Assembly: GCF_020215705.1 (NCBI RefSeq)
Contig: NZ_JAIWNB010000030.1
Location: 1-64,000, forward strand
Length of the DNA: 64,000 bases
Direction: 5' to 3'
From: Nonomuraea aurantiaca
GTDB lineage: Bacteria; Actinomycetota; Actinomycetes; Streptosporangiales; Streptosporangiaceae
Shown: in pieces, positions 1-7,390 of the stretch
How the letters are laid out: each line of letters starts with the position of its first letter
Position numbering within the stretch: position 1 is the stretch's first letter
Made by a program: the position numbers and the translations under genes
The notes under the pieces: generated by a model
What the model saw: only the letters and a program-made list of their open reading frames with translations
Told to the model about the DNA's origin: nothing
Databases searched by the model: none

Positions 1-429
1 CCCCGGCGCCCGCCAGCGCGGTCGGCACCAGCGGCAGCGTGATCGCCTCGACCCAGTCGGGCAGGAACGCGATCATGGACGGGTCGTCGGCCGCCTGCAG
101 CACCGCCATACCGGCGACGCCAGCGAGGTAGGACGCCAGGCCCATAGCCTTGACCTTGGTCGGCCGTTGACGTCGGCGTGCGCCGTCAGCCGCCAGGCGT
201 CGTCCTCGAACGTCTTGCCGTCGCGGCTGTAACGCGACCAGGCGATGTCCACCTCCGCGCCAGGACGAAGCCCGTGAACCTTCACCAGGCCGTCCACGAT
301 GCACCAGCGGGATCCGCTGGCCAGGACCGCGGCACCGTCCGCGCCGTGCGCGTTCGGGTCGTCGGTGTACTCGGTGTGCCAGCCCACCGCCAGCTCGCCG
401 CCGGCCGGGACACCCTGGTCCTCACCCAT
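1..429 (-). pseudogene. Phage-type protein remnant, frameshifted, runs off the window
   Basis: Reading leftward from an ATG at 429, about 88 codons have normal actinomycete composition (a segment with WCIVDGLVKVHGL and AWSRYSRDGKTFEDDAW). The frame then degenerates near position 165, while another frame takes over with a hydrophobic holin-like stretch (GLASYLAGVAGMAVLQAADD, then LPDWVEAITLPLVP) that continues past base 1. Either two overlapping phage genes or one frameshifted gene would give this picture; I favour a frameshift because the tail of the first frame (Arg/Trp/Pro-rich) looks like shadow coding. The ATG abuts exactly the point where integrase similarity begins on the other strand, so position 430 is probably a recombination junction. 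I do not recognise the family with certainty. Confidence 0.4.
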
Positions 430-430
430 T

Positions 431-1084
431 ATGGTGACCCTCGGCGCTGGCTGCGGCCTCCGGCAGGGAGAGATCTTCGGCCTCGCGGTGGATGATGTGG
501 ACTTCGGCGAGGGCGTCATCCACGTGCGGCAACAGGTGAAGCTGATCCACGGGAAGCAAATGTTCGGTCTGCCCAAGCACGATCGCGAGCGGACAGTTCC
601 GCTCCCCGAATCGGTCGCCGAAGCCTTGAAGGGCCACCTGACCCAGTTCCCAGCCCGCGAGATCACCCTCCCCTGGGAAGAACTGACCGGAGACCCCCAC
701 GCCTTGCGCCTGGTTCTCACCAGCCGAGTTCCCAAGGCGTTGAACCGCAACTACATCAACAAGGTCATCTGGAAGCCCGCTCTTGAGCGGCTGGGCGTAA
801 TAGCCAAGGACCGGCCCACCAGGAAGACAACGGGACGTGCCAAGCAGACGACGCGTGAACACGGCATGCACGCGCTGCGGCACTACTACGCCAGCGTGCT
901 GCTCGACGCCGGCGAATCGGTCAAGGCGCTGGCCGAGTACCTCGGTCACTCGGACCCCGGCTTCACGCTCCGGACGCACACGCACCTCATGTCCGGCAGT
1001 GACGGACGGACCCGGAAAGTGATCGACACAGCTTTGGGCCTGGCGCACCAGGAAACCGGAACAGAGCCGGAACAAGCCACGTAG
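431..1084 (+). pseudogene. Tyrosine recombinase (phage integrase) C-terminal fragment, catalytic Tyr replaced
   Basis: About 217 codons match the catalytic domain of actinophage-type tyrosine recombinases: GCGLRQGEIFGL carries the first Arg, HALRHYYASVLL carries the HxxR motif, and LAEYLGHSDPGF carries the conserved His. The N-terminal arm-binding and core-binding domains are absent; similarity starts abruptly at MVTLGAGC (431) where an opposite-strand gene ends. The tyrosine nucleophile, expected in a TYTHLM context, is a histidine here (RTHTHLM, around 990-1005). Truncation and loss of the nucleophile both argue for a dead relic of an integrated element. The upstream open frame (from 299) is a fortuitous extension through the opposite gene. 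Confidence 0.85.
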
Positions 1085-1121
1085 TACTCAGGAATTCACC
1101 TGGCCAGACGGCTCTTCGTCA

Positions 1122-2132
1122 TTAGTACACCGAGATGTGCGGGTGGTCGTAGTGGTTGGCCGTGGTGCCGCCGCGGTCTGACATCGTGCGCCAGGCGCCG
1201 GTCCTGGCGTGCCAGATCCGCTGGCGGTAGATGATGTACATGATGCCCAGCCGCTTGGCGTTCTTGATCGCCCAGGCGGCGATCTCGTTGCCGCGCGCCA
1301 CCTCCGCGGCCGTCGGCATCGAGCCGCCGCGGCTCAGCATGAAGTCGCACGCCCTCCCGAGCGGGTGCTCGCCGCCGTCCTGGATCGCCCGGTAGCAACC
1401 GATTCCGTTGGGTACGGAGAAGCGCTCCTTCACGAGCGTCTTGACCAGGCGCATCCGGGGCGTGATGTTGTCGGAGCCCTCGGGAAGCTGCGGGACCCAG
1501 GTGCCGTCCGATCGCCGGACCCCGGGCGCCTGGTAGAGCTTGTCGATCCTGTCCTTGATCTTCTTGATCAGTTGCTCGGCCTTGTCCTTGCGTTTGCCGA
1601 GGTCGGTGACCTGGTCGCCGAGTTCCTGGGCGCGGGCTGCCGCCTCCTCCTCGGCTTTCTTGCGGTCGTCCCTGACCTGGGCGAAGCCGCGTAGCCTGGC
1701 GCTCTGCTGGTCGACCAGGTGATTGGACAGCGCCATGCGGCCCATGAGCGCGGAGGGGTCCTCGCTCGTCGAGAGCATGGTGGCGGGGCTCGGGGGGCCG
1801 CCGTTGGTGTACTGGGAGACGGCCATCAGCCTGAGCTCGGCCGACTCTCGCTCGTAGACCTCCTGGGCGGCGGCCAGCTTCTCCTGCGCGGCCTTCTCCG
1901 CCTTCTCGGCCTTCTGGTGGGCTATGCGGCCGTTGTAGTACTCGGTGATCAGCTTGTCCGACTGCTTCCCCAGGGCCGTCAGCTCCTTCTTGAGCTGCTT
2001 GATCGTCGGCTTGGGGGCCGCGTGCCCGGGGGTGGCCAGGCTCGCTGACAGGAACACCGCTGTGATCATCGCGATGAGCGCTCTGGTGAGGATCGGACGG
2101 CGCCGCCGGTCGGCGGGGCATGCAACCGCCAC
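1122..2132 (-). CDS. Secreted coiled-coil protein with M15-like/VldE-type C-terminal domain
   Basis: The 336-residue product starts at a GTG preceded by GGAG and has a signal peptide (hydrophobic run, then PGHAAPKP). Residues about 45-215 are Lys/Ala/Glu-rich coiled coil, like the N-terminal regions of actinobacterial NlpC/P60 wall hydrolases. The last 110 residues form a compact domain with GEHPLGRACDF and a terminal HYDHPHISVY, the His/Asp pattern of the ARB_07466/VldE-like domain related to M15 peptidases. No NlpC/P60 Cys-His pair is present. A role at the cell surface or septum in peptidoglycan remodelling is inferred from architecture. It stands alone, with an AT-richer promoter region upstream. 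Confidence 0.75.
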   Translation of the reverse strand: MAVACPADRRRRPILTRALIAMITAVFLSASLATPGHAAPKPTIKQLKKELTALGKQSDKLITEYYNGRIAHQKAEKAEKAAQEKLAAAQEVYERESAELRLMAVSQYTNGGPPSPATMLSTSEDPSALMGRMALSNHLVDQQSARLRGFAQVRDDRKKAEEEAAARAQELGDQVTDLGKRKDKAEQLIKKIKDRIDKLYQAPGVRRSDGTWVPQLPEGSDNITPRMRLVKTLVKERFSVPNGIGCYRAIQDGGEHPLGRACDFMLSRGGSMPTAAEVARGNEIAAWAIKNAKRLGIMYIIYRQRIWHARTGAWRTMSDRGGTTANHYDHPHISVY

Positions 2133-2308
2133 ACTTCTCCTTCGCCCGAACTGCGGGGCTCAGAAGTACGCCCCCTATCCGAGGCTAGATAGTAGGGGAT
2201 CACCTGTATTGGTCGGCAAATCAGCAAATTTTGGTATAGGCGAAATGCCGGGCGGGTGGAGCGGCAGGCGGGCTCCGCGGACGCCCCACTGCCGGCGGGC
2301 GGCACGGG
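2133..2308. promoter_or_regulatory. Upstream region of the coiled-coil wall protein
   Basis: This 176-nt gap is locally AT-rich around 2185-2245, unlike the flanking coding DNA, and sits upstream of the leftward gene starting at 2132 and downstream of the kinase stop. It probably holds the promoter of the wall-protein gene. I looked for a ydaO-type leader, common before such genes in actinobacteria, and saw no convincing one. Confidence 0.4.
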
Positions 2309-3994
2309 TCACGGCTTGTCGAGGTCCGGCGGAGGACAGGACGACGCGTGAAGGGGCCGGGCGTGCCTGGCTCTGCGTACGGCCCAGCGGCGGCCGAGCA
2401 ACGCGGAGCCGGGGACCAGGACGGAGCCGAGCAGGCCGCTCCCGAGCCCGAGACCGACGTCCAAGTCGAGCAGGCCGTCCTTGCCCTTGAGCACGGGTAC
2501 GTCGATCGACACCTTGACCGACACCGAGATCAGCGGCCCAGGGGCCTTGGTCGGGGCGGGAGCCTGGGTGGCCGGGGGGCGGGTGGTGGCCGGGCGGTCG
2601 GACGGCTTGGGCTCGCTGGTGGCGGGCTTGGGCGTCGACGGCTGTTTGGTGGGCGGCTGGGTGGGCGGTTTCGAGGTGGCCGGCTTGGAGGCGGAGGGTT
2701 CAGAGGTGGCCGGGCGTCTGGTCCGCGTCGGCTCCGCCCCACGGGTGGGCTCCTGCGAGCGGGTACGGATGGGCTCCTGCGAACGGGCGCCGGTGGGCTC
2801 AGGGGACTCGGTGGGCTCGGCGTGGTCCCCGGTGACCACCGGATCCGCGGCGTCGGTGCCGGGCGGCGGGCTGGCCAGGTCGCTGGGCCCCGCGGTGAAG
2901 ATGGACGGCTCCGCCGTACCGGATGGCGTGGGGATCAGGGCCGACTCGGCGGGCGTGCTGACCGGCGGGAGCCCGGCGAGGCGGTCCGGCGGCGCGTCGT
3001 TCCAGATCACGAACGCCGACGCCACCGCGGCGGCGGTCGCGACCACCAGGCCGCCCGTCACCGCGAACTTGGTCATCGGCGCCAGTGCGCTGGTGAACAG
3101 GCTCGTGCCGCCGCTCCCCGGCGTGGGTAACGGCCGTGACAGAGGCAGCAAGGAGGCGAGCGGCACGGTCAGCAGGCCGAGTCCGGCCCGGCCGCGTACC
3201 TCCCAGCCGGTGCCGTACGCGGTGTCGGCGACCTCCTCCAGCTCCGCCAGGAACGCCTCCGCCGACTCCGGCCGCTCGGCGGGGTCCTTGGCCAGGCCGT
3301 GCCCGACCAGCGCCCGCATCGGCTCCTCGATGTCCTCCAGCGGGGGTGCGGCGTGCTGGTGCTGGTAGGCGAGGGCGGCGAAGTTGTCCGCGACGAACGG
3401 CCGGTGCCCGCTGAGACACTCGAAGAACACCACGGCCGCCGCGTACACGTCCGACGCCGACCCCGCCGGGGCGTCCGCCCACTGCTCGGGGGCCATGTAG
3501 GAGGGGGTTCCGGCGAGTGGGGCGTTCTCGCCGGAGTAGGCGGCGACGCCGAAGTCGACGAGCTTGCTCTGGCCGTCCTGGGAGACGATCACGTTCTCGG
3601 GCTTGAAGTCACGGTGTACGACGCCGTGCCGGTGCGCCTCGGCCAGCCCGAGCAGGGCCCCCTTCAGTACGGCCAGTGCCGCCTCCGGGCCGGTGGCGCC
3701 CGCGTGCCGTAACAGGCGGCGCAGGGTGATGCCGTCCACCAGCTCCATCACGATGCAGGCGTCGTCGTGGCCTTCGACGTAGTCGAGCAGGCGGGCCGTG
3801 TGCGGGCTGTCGAGCTCGCGGATCAGCCCGGCCTCCGTGCGGAAGCGTTCGACGAACAGCTCGTCGTCGCGTAATCGCGGGGAGAGATGCTTGATCGCCA
3901 CGGGCGTCCCGTCGGACGTCCGTAATGCGAGCATCACCCGTCCGGTCCCGCCGTGTCCGAGTTCCCGAATTTCGGTGTAGCCGGGAACATCCAT
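2309..3994 (-). CDS. Transmembrane serine/threonine protein kinase
   Basis: A 561-residue Hanks-type kinase. The N-terminal domain has a Gly-rich loop (HGGTGRV, residues 14-20), VAIK with Lys35, HRDFKPEN with catalytic Asp129, DFG at 147-149, and GTPSYMAPEQ at 162-171. A single membrane segment follows at about 309-330. The outside part is a long Pro/Ser/Thr/Glu-rich linker with many TRSQEPT- and KPATS-like repeats, ending in a short hydrophobic and Arg-rich tail rather than PASTA repeats. The ATG at 3994 is chosen because GGAGG lies 8 nt upstream; an earlier TTG overlaps that Shine-Dalgarno. No dedicated substrate gene is adjacent, so the signal it senses is unknown. Confidence 0.92.
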   Translation of the reverse strand: MDVPGYTEIRELGHGGTGRVMLALRTSDGTPVAIKHLSPRLRDDELFVERFRTEAGLIRELDSPHTARLLDYVEGHDDACIVMELVDGITLRRLLRHAGATGPEAALAVLKGALLGLAEAHRHGVVHRDFKPENVIVSQDGQSKLVDFGVAAYSGENAPLAGTPSYMAPEQWADAPAGSASDVYAAAVVFFECLSGHRPFVADNFAALAYQHQHAAPPLEDIEEPMRALVGHGLAKDPAERPESAEAFLAELEEVADTAYGTGWEVRGRAGLGLLTVPLASLLPLSRPLPTPGSGGTSLFTSALAPMTKFAVTGGLVVATAAAVASAFVIWNDAPPDRLAGLPPVSTPAESALIPTPSGTAEPSIFTAGPSDLASPPPGTDAADPVVTGDHAEPTESPEPTGARSQEPIRTRSQEPTRGAEPTRTRRPATSEPSASKPATSKPPTQPPTKQPSTPKPATSEPKPSDRPATTRPPATQAPAPTKAPGPLISVSVKVSIDVPVLKGKDGLLDLDVGLGLGSGLLGSVLVPGSALLGRRWAVRRARHARPLHASSCPPPDLDKP

Positions 3995-4118
3995 CGGGGG
4001 GACCTCCAAAGACGGATAAAGATCCTTTCACCCGACGCTATCCCGTGGTAACGCGCCGTGTCGAGAGCGCTACCGATCCCCTGCCCCAATCGGTATTTTT
4101 ACTACTTCTTATAGTAGG
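3995..4118. promoter_or_regulatory. Kinase promoter region
   Basis: The 124-nt gap between the leftward kinase start and the flavoprotein stop contains an AT-rich patch (4090-4118) with a small inverted repeat, CTACT/AGTAG. It is a plausible promoter/operator, but I cannot assign -35 and -10 boxes with confidence. Confidence 0.3.
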
Positions 4119-5315
4119 TCAGGCGGCCGGAACGGAAGGGGTCGCGGCGAGGAGGCGGCGGACGTTCTGGGCGGCGGTGCGGCCCGCGCGGTTGGCGCCG
4201 ATCGTGCTCGCCGAGGGGCCGTAGCCGACGAGTTGCAGGCGTGGCTCGGCGATCACCGCGGTGCCGTCCACCTTGATCCCTCCCCCGGGCTCGCGCAGCC
4301 GCAGCGGGGCCAGGTGGTCGAGGGCCGGGCGGAACCCGGTGGCCCAGATGATCGTGTCCGCTTCCACGTACCGCCCGTCATCCCAGCTCACCCCGTCGGC
4401 GGTGACGCGGCCGAACATCGGCAGCCGCTCCAGCGCCCCCTTGGCCAGCGCCTCCCGGACGATCGGCGTGTACCCGAGGCCGGTCACGGCGACCACGCTC
4501 TGCGGCGGCAGCCCGGCCCGTACCCGCGCCTCGACCATGGCGACGGCGTCGCGGCGCGCGTCCTCGCCGAAGTCGTCCAGCGGGCGGAACACGGGCGGCC
4601 GGCGGGTGACCCAGAGGGTGCTCGCGGCGACGCCGGCGATCTCGGAGAGCACGTGCGCGGCCGAGGTCCCGCCGCCCACGACGACCACCCGCCGACCGGC
4701 GAACTCCTCCGGTCCCCGGTACGCCGCGTAGTGCAGCTGACGGCCGCGGAAGGAGCGCGCGCCGGGATAGTACGGCCAGTACGGGCGGGTCCAGGTGCCG
4801 GTGGCGTTGACCACGGCCCGCGCCGCCCACTCCCCCGCCCCGGAGGTGGCGACGAGCCGCCCGCCCTCCCCCGGCGCCACGGCCGTCACCTTGACCGGCC
4901 GCAGCACAGTGAGCCCGAGCTCGCGTTCGTAGTCCGCGAAGTACTCGGGGACGACCACGGCGGCGGGCCGCTGCCCGTCGCCCCCGGACAGATCAGCTCG
5001 ACCAGCCCCAGGCAGATCAACTCGACCCGCTCCAGGCAGATCCGCCTGACCGGCTCCCGGCACATCTGCCTGACCGGCTCCGGGCGAGGCGCCCACCAGT
5101 GGAGCGAAGCGCCGCACGCCGGGAAGGTCGAAGATGCCGTGCACCTTGTCCATGGTCAGCGACGGCGACCGGTGCCGCCACGCCCCGCCAGGCCCGTCAC
5201 CCGCGTCCAGCACCAGCGGCTCGAAGCCGAACCGGCGCAGGAAGTACGCGCTCGACAGCCCGGCCTGCCCGGCCCCGATCACCACGACGTCGATCTCGTC
5301 CACGTACGGATGCAA
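4119..5315 (-). CDS. FAD/NAD(P)-dependent flavin monooxygenase-like oxidoreductase
   Basis: The 398-residue protein has an N-terminal FAD-binding Rossmann motif (DVVVIGAGQAGL), a second nucleotide-binding motif (VVVVGGGTSAAHVL) and the late ATGFRP signature typical of flavin-containing monooxygenases and related flavoproteins. It would oxygenate a small organic substrate using NADPH and O2; the substrate is unknown. An unusual insert of four eight-residue repeats (PGAGQADL-type) sits between the FAD domain and the conserved VVVPEYFADYE segment. The annotated start is TTG at 5315; an in-frame GTG at 5303 just before DEIDVVVIG is a reasonable alternative because no strong Shine-Dalgarno favours the TTG. 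It follows the S8 protease on the same strand after about 180 nt. Confidence 0.85.
   Translation of the reverse strand: MHPYVDEIDVVVIGAGQAGLSSAYFLRRFGFEPLVLDAGDGPGGAWRHRSPSLTMDKVHGIFDLPGVRRFAPLVGASPGAGQADVPGAGQADLPGAGRVDLPGAGRADLSGGDGQRPAAVVVPEYFADYERELGLTVLRPVKVTAVAPGEGGRLVATSGAGEWAARAVVNATGTWTRPYWPYYPGARSFRGRQLHYAAYRGPEEFAGRRVVVVGGGTSAAHVLSEIAGVAASTLWVTRRPPVFRPLDDFGEDARRDAVAMVEARVRAGLPPQSVVAVTGLGYTPIVREALAKGALERLPMFGRVTADGVSWDDGRYVEADTIIWATGFRPALDHLAPLRLREPGGGIKVDGTAVIAEPRLQLVGYGPSASTIGANRAGRTAAQNVRRLLAATPSVPAA
4989..5084. repeat. Four 24-nt in-frame tandem repeats inside the flavoprotein gene
   Basis: Four contiguous 24-nt units (starting at 4989, 5013, 5037 and 5061) share the pattern CAGATCnnCTCGACC..CCAGG with scattered substitutions. 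The unit length is a multiple of three, so the reading frame is kept and the protein gains PGAGQADL, PGAGRVDL and PGAGRADL copies. This is a coding minisatellite, probably a flexible surface loop. Confidence 0.9.
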
Positions 5316-5460
5316 CCGGCGAAGCGCCGGCGCTCTTCCCGGGACGAGCGCAACGTCCCGGGAAGCGCGATGGGGGGCCGCGGCGGCCGCCCCCGCGACA
5401 CCGCCGCGACCCCCGCCGGTCGAACCCCGCCCCTGGCGGAGCCGCCCGGCAGTCGGCCAG

Positions 5461-5508
5461 CCCGTCAGATGGGCGGCCCGTCAGATGGGCGGCCCGTCAG
5501 ATGGGCGG
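5461..5508. repeat. Three perfect 16-nt tandem repeats spanning the protease stop codon
   Basis: The unit CCCGTCAGATGGGCGG occurs three times without mismatch at 5461, 5477 and 5493. The minus-strand TGA stop of the S8 protease (5497-5499) lies in one unit, so the final codons plus stop are repeated twice downstream of the gene. Confidence 0.97.
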
Positions 5509-6972
5509 TGGGACGGTGTGCAAGCTGCGCGGCGTGACCGACCGCGCCAGCCGGTACGCGGCCGCGGCGTCCACGAGCCCCGCCCCGGTAGCCCCGTCGA
5601 AGCCCTCGCCCGCGAGCTCCCCCGTCCCGCTCTTGCCGTCGACGACGTCCCGTGCCGAGGCCCTGAGCAGCGCCTTCACCAGGTCGGGAGACAGCCCCGG
5701 CTGGACCTGCTTGAGCAGCGCGCACACCCCGGCGATCTGGGGCGCGGCGGCGCTGGTGCCGCTGATCACGCTCCAGCCGTCGTCGGGAGCGGTGCCGTCC
5801 TTGACCGGGTAGCCGGGACCGGCCAGCGAGGAGTCGATGACGTCGCCGGGCTCGGTCGGCAGCATGATGTAGAGCGCCCTGGGCTGCCGTCCCACCAGCC
5901 CGCAGACGTCGGGCACGTGCCGGCCCGGGTAGATGAGGCTGTCGAAGCTGCTCGCATAGTCGGACGCCTCCATCTTGAACTCCCCGTTGACCTGCGTCTC
6001 CTCCACGTACACGCCGCCCGCGGCGATGACGTCGGGCATCATCGCGGGGAAGGAGATGTGGCCGTTGCCGGCGGAGAAGCAGACCGTGATACCGCGCACC
6101 CGTACGGCCTCCAGCACCGCCAGCTCCAGCGGCCGCAGGAAGTTGGGCAGCCCGGTGAGCCCGTTGAGGTCGTAGCCCCAGCTGTTGGTCAGGACAGCGG
6201 GCGACAGGTCGGCGGCGGTCTTGAACGCGAGCGTGGCGTTGCCGCCCATCTTCACGCCGACGAAGTCCACGTCACGCGCGCAGGCGAAGATGTTGGCCGC
6301 CTCGGCCGTGCCGTGGCCGTACTCGTCGTGGTCCACGCGGGCGGCGTCCGGCGCGAGCGTGGCGTTGTAGTTGTAGCCGTGATGCGGATAGAAGGGATGC
6401 TTGTAGAAGCCCGTGTCGACCATGGCCACGAACACCCCCCGGCCGGTCACCCCCCGCTCGTGCACGTGGCAGGCGCGCAGGAGGAGCCCGACGTCGTCCG
6501 GCACGCGCAGGTGGTGATACGACACCCTGGGTGGCAGCGGCGAGCCGTAGAACTGCGGCGGCGCCTGCGGGTAGGCCCGTTCGACCAGCGGCTCCAGGTC
6601 GGCGGGCAGCGTGAACGGGACCCCGGACACGTGCGACAGATAGGAGACCTCGTCGCCCGGCTCGGCCGCCACGTCGGCCGGCGCGCCGCGCAGGGTGTGC
6701 GGCCTGACGGCCACGCGGGTGTTGAACGTCTCCTCCCACAGCCGGCGCGGGCCCTCCGCGCTGATGGAGAACGTCCCGACGTGCCTGACGACGAACCCCC
6801 TGCGCTGCAGCGCGAGCGCGGTCTGCGCGGCCCGGCCCGGCGGCGGCCTGAGGTCGTCCAGGCCCCCCGCCTGTACGGCCGAGGACTCGGCGAACATGGA
6901 GGCCCGGCCCGGCGGTCGCACCACTGCCTCGAAGTGGACGGTGGACTCTCGGCGTTCGGTGATCGTGGTCAT
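5497..6972 (-). CDS. Subtilisin-like (S8) serine protease with N-terminal pro-region
   Basis: A 491-residue protein with the S8 triad Asp186 (AMVDTGF), His220 (YGHGTAEAA) and Ser407 (ISGTSAAAPQ), and oxyanion Asn303 (SAGNGH). Residues 1-150 form a pro-region; no ordinary Sec signal peptide is visible, so the enzyme may be intracellular or exported by another route. The ATG at 6972 is chosen for the GAGGGGG just upstream. The pro-region segment around residues 45-85 resembles the small protein encoded immediately upstream, 27 nt away, so the two are probably co-transcribed and work together. The stop codon sits in a triplicated 16-nt repeat. Confidence 0.92.
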   Translation of the reverse strand: MTTITERRESTVHFEAVVRPPGRASMFAESSAVQAGGLDDLRPPPGRAAQTALALQRRGFVVRHVGTFSISAEGPRRLWEETFNTRVAVRPHTLRGAPADVAAEPGDEVSYLSHVSGVPFTLPADLEPLVERAYPQAPPQFYGSPLPPRVSYHHLRVPDDVGLLLRACHVHERGVTGRGVFVAMVDTGFYKHPFYPHHGYNYNATLAPDAARVDHDEYGHGTAEAANIFACARDVDFVGVKMGGNATLAFKTAADLSPAVLTNSWGYDLNGLTGLPNFLRPLELAVLEAVRVRGITVCFSAGNGHISFPAMMPDVIAAGGVYVEETQVNGEFKMEASDYASSFDSLIYPGRHVPDVCGLVGRQPRALYIMLPTEPGDVIDSSLAGPGYPVKDGTAPDDGWSVISGTSAAAPQIAGVCALLKQVQPGLSPDLVKALLRASARDVVDGKSGTGELAGEGFDGATGAGLVDAAAAYRLARSVTPRSLHTVPPPI

Positions 6973-6999
6973 GCATCCCCCTCGGGGCATGTCAGTGGG

Positions 7000-7260
7000 T
7001 CAGTGCAGGTCGGGAGGCCCGGCGAGATGGATCCCTGTGACAAGTCCCCGCAGTTCGCGGGGGATGGCGGGCTCAGGCAGGCCGAACGTCCGCTCCCAGA
7101 CCTCTTCCGGGGCGCTCACGCTGATCGTCGGGCCGAGGTGCAGAACGCGCAGGCCGAGCCGGCGTAGCACGGCCGCCGCCTGGTGCCGTCGTCCCGGCAC
7201 CGGCTCCACCTCGGCGGAGATGACCCGGTGCTCCGGGGACGCGTCCGTGAAATCCGGCAT
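7000..7260 (-). CDS. Stand-alone protein resembling the pro-region of the adjacent S8 protease
   Basis: This 86-residue protein has no recognised catalytic motif. Its central part (PVPGRRHQAAAVLRRLG, then HLGPTISVSA, then VWERTF) matches the pro-region of the downstream protease (PPPGRAAQTALALQRRG, HVGTFSISA, LWEETF): about 16 of 45 positions are identical, with shared Gly, His, Trp and Phe. Pro-regions of subtilases act as intramolecular chaperones and inhibitors, so a role as a trans-acting folding factor or inhibitor is a reasonable inference. The ATG at 7260 is the likely start; its Shine-Dalgarno is weak and close. The gene ends 27 nt before the protease. Confidence 0.6.
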   Translation of the reverse strand: MPDFTDASPEHRVISAEVEPVPGRRHQAAAVLRRLGLRVLHLGPTISVSAPEEVWERTFGLPEPAIPRELRGLVTGIHLAGPPDLH

Positions 7261-7310
7261 GTCCCCAGAGTCAGGTCCGCAAGCGGATCCGGCCTCAGGT
7301 GACGGCTGAG

Positions 7311-7390
7311 GGCTAACCCTGAATGGGGCTCCTGCCACGGGCCAAAACAGGGCTATCCCTGGATGGGGCTCCTGCCACGGGCCAGAATCC
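7311..7390. repeat. Two 40-nt tandem repeats spanning the SARP gene stop codon
   Basis: Units 7311-7350 and 7351-7390 are near-identical (both contain TGGGGCTCCTGCCACGGGCC) and differ at a handful of sites. The minus-strand TAG of the SARP gene (7353-7355) has an exact counterpart at 7313-7315, so the last codons and stop (ending ...ARGRSPIQG) are present twice. Confidence 0.95.

Noticed and set aside
2133..2308. Possible ydaO-type riboswitch before the coiled-coil wall protein
   Set aside because: I could not find the conserved core or a convincing pseudoknot; the gap is also short.
5134..7167. A 677-codon plus-strand frame opposite the protease
   Set aside because: It is antisense to the S8 protease, whose catalytic triad is intact; no motif is seen in the plus frame.
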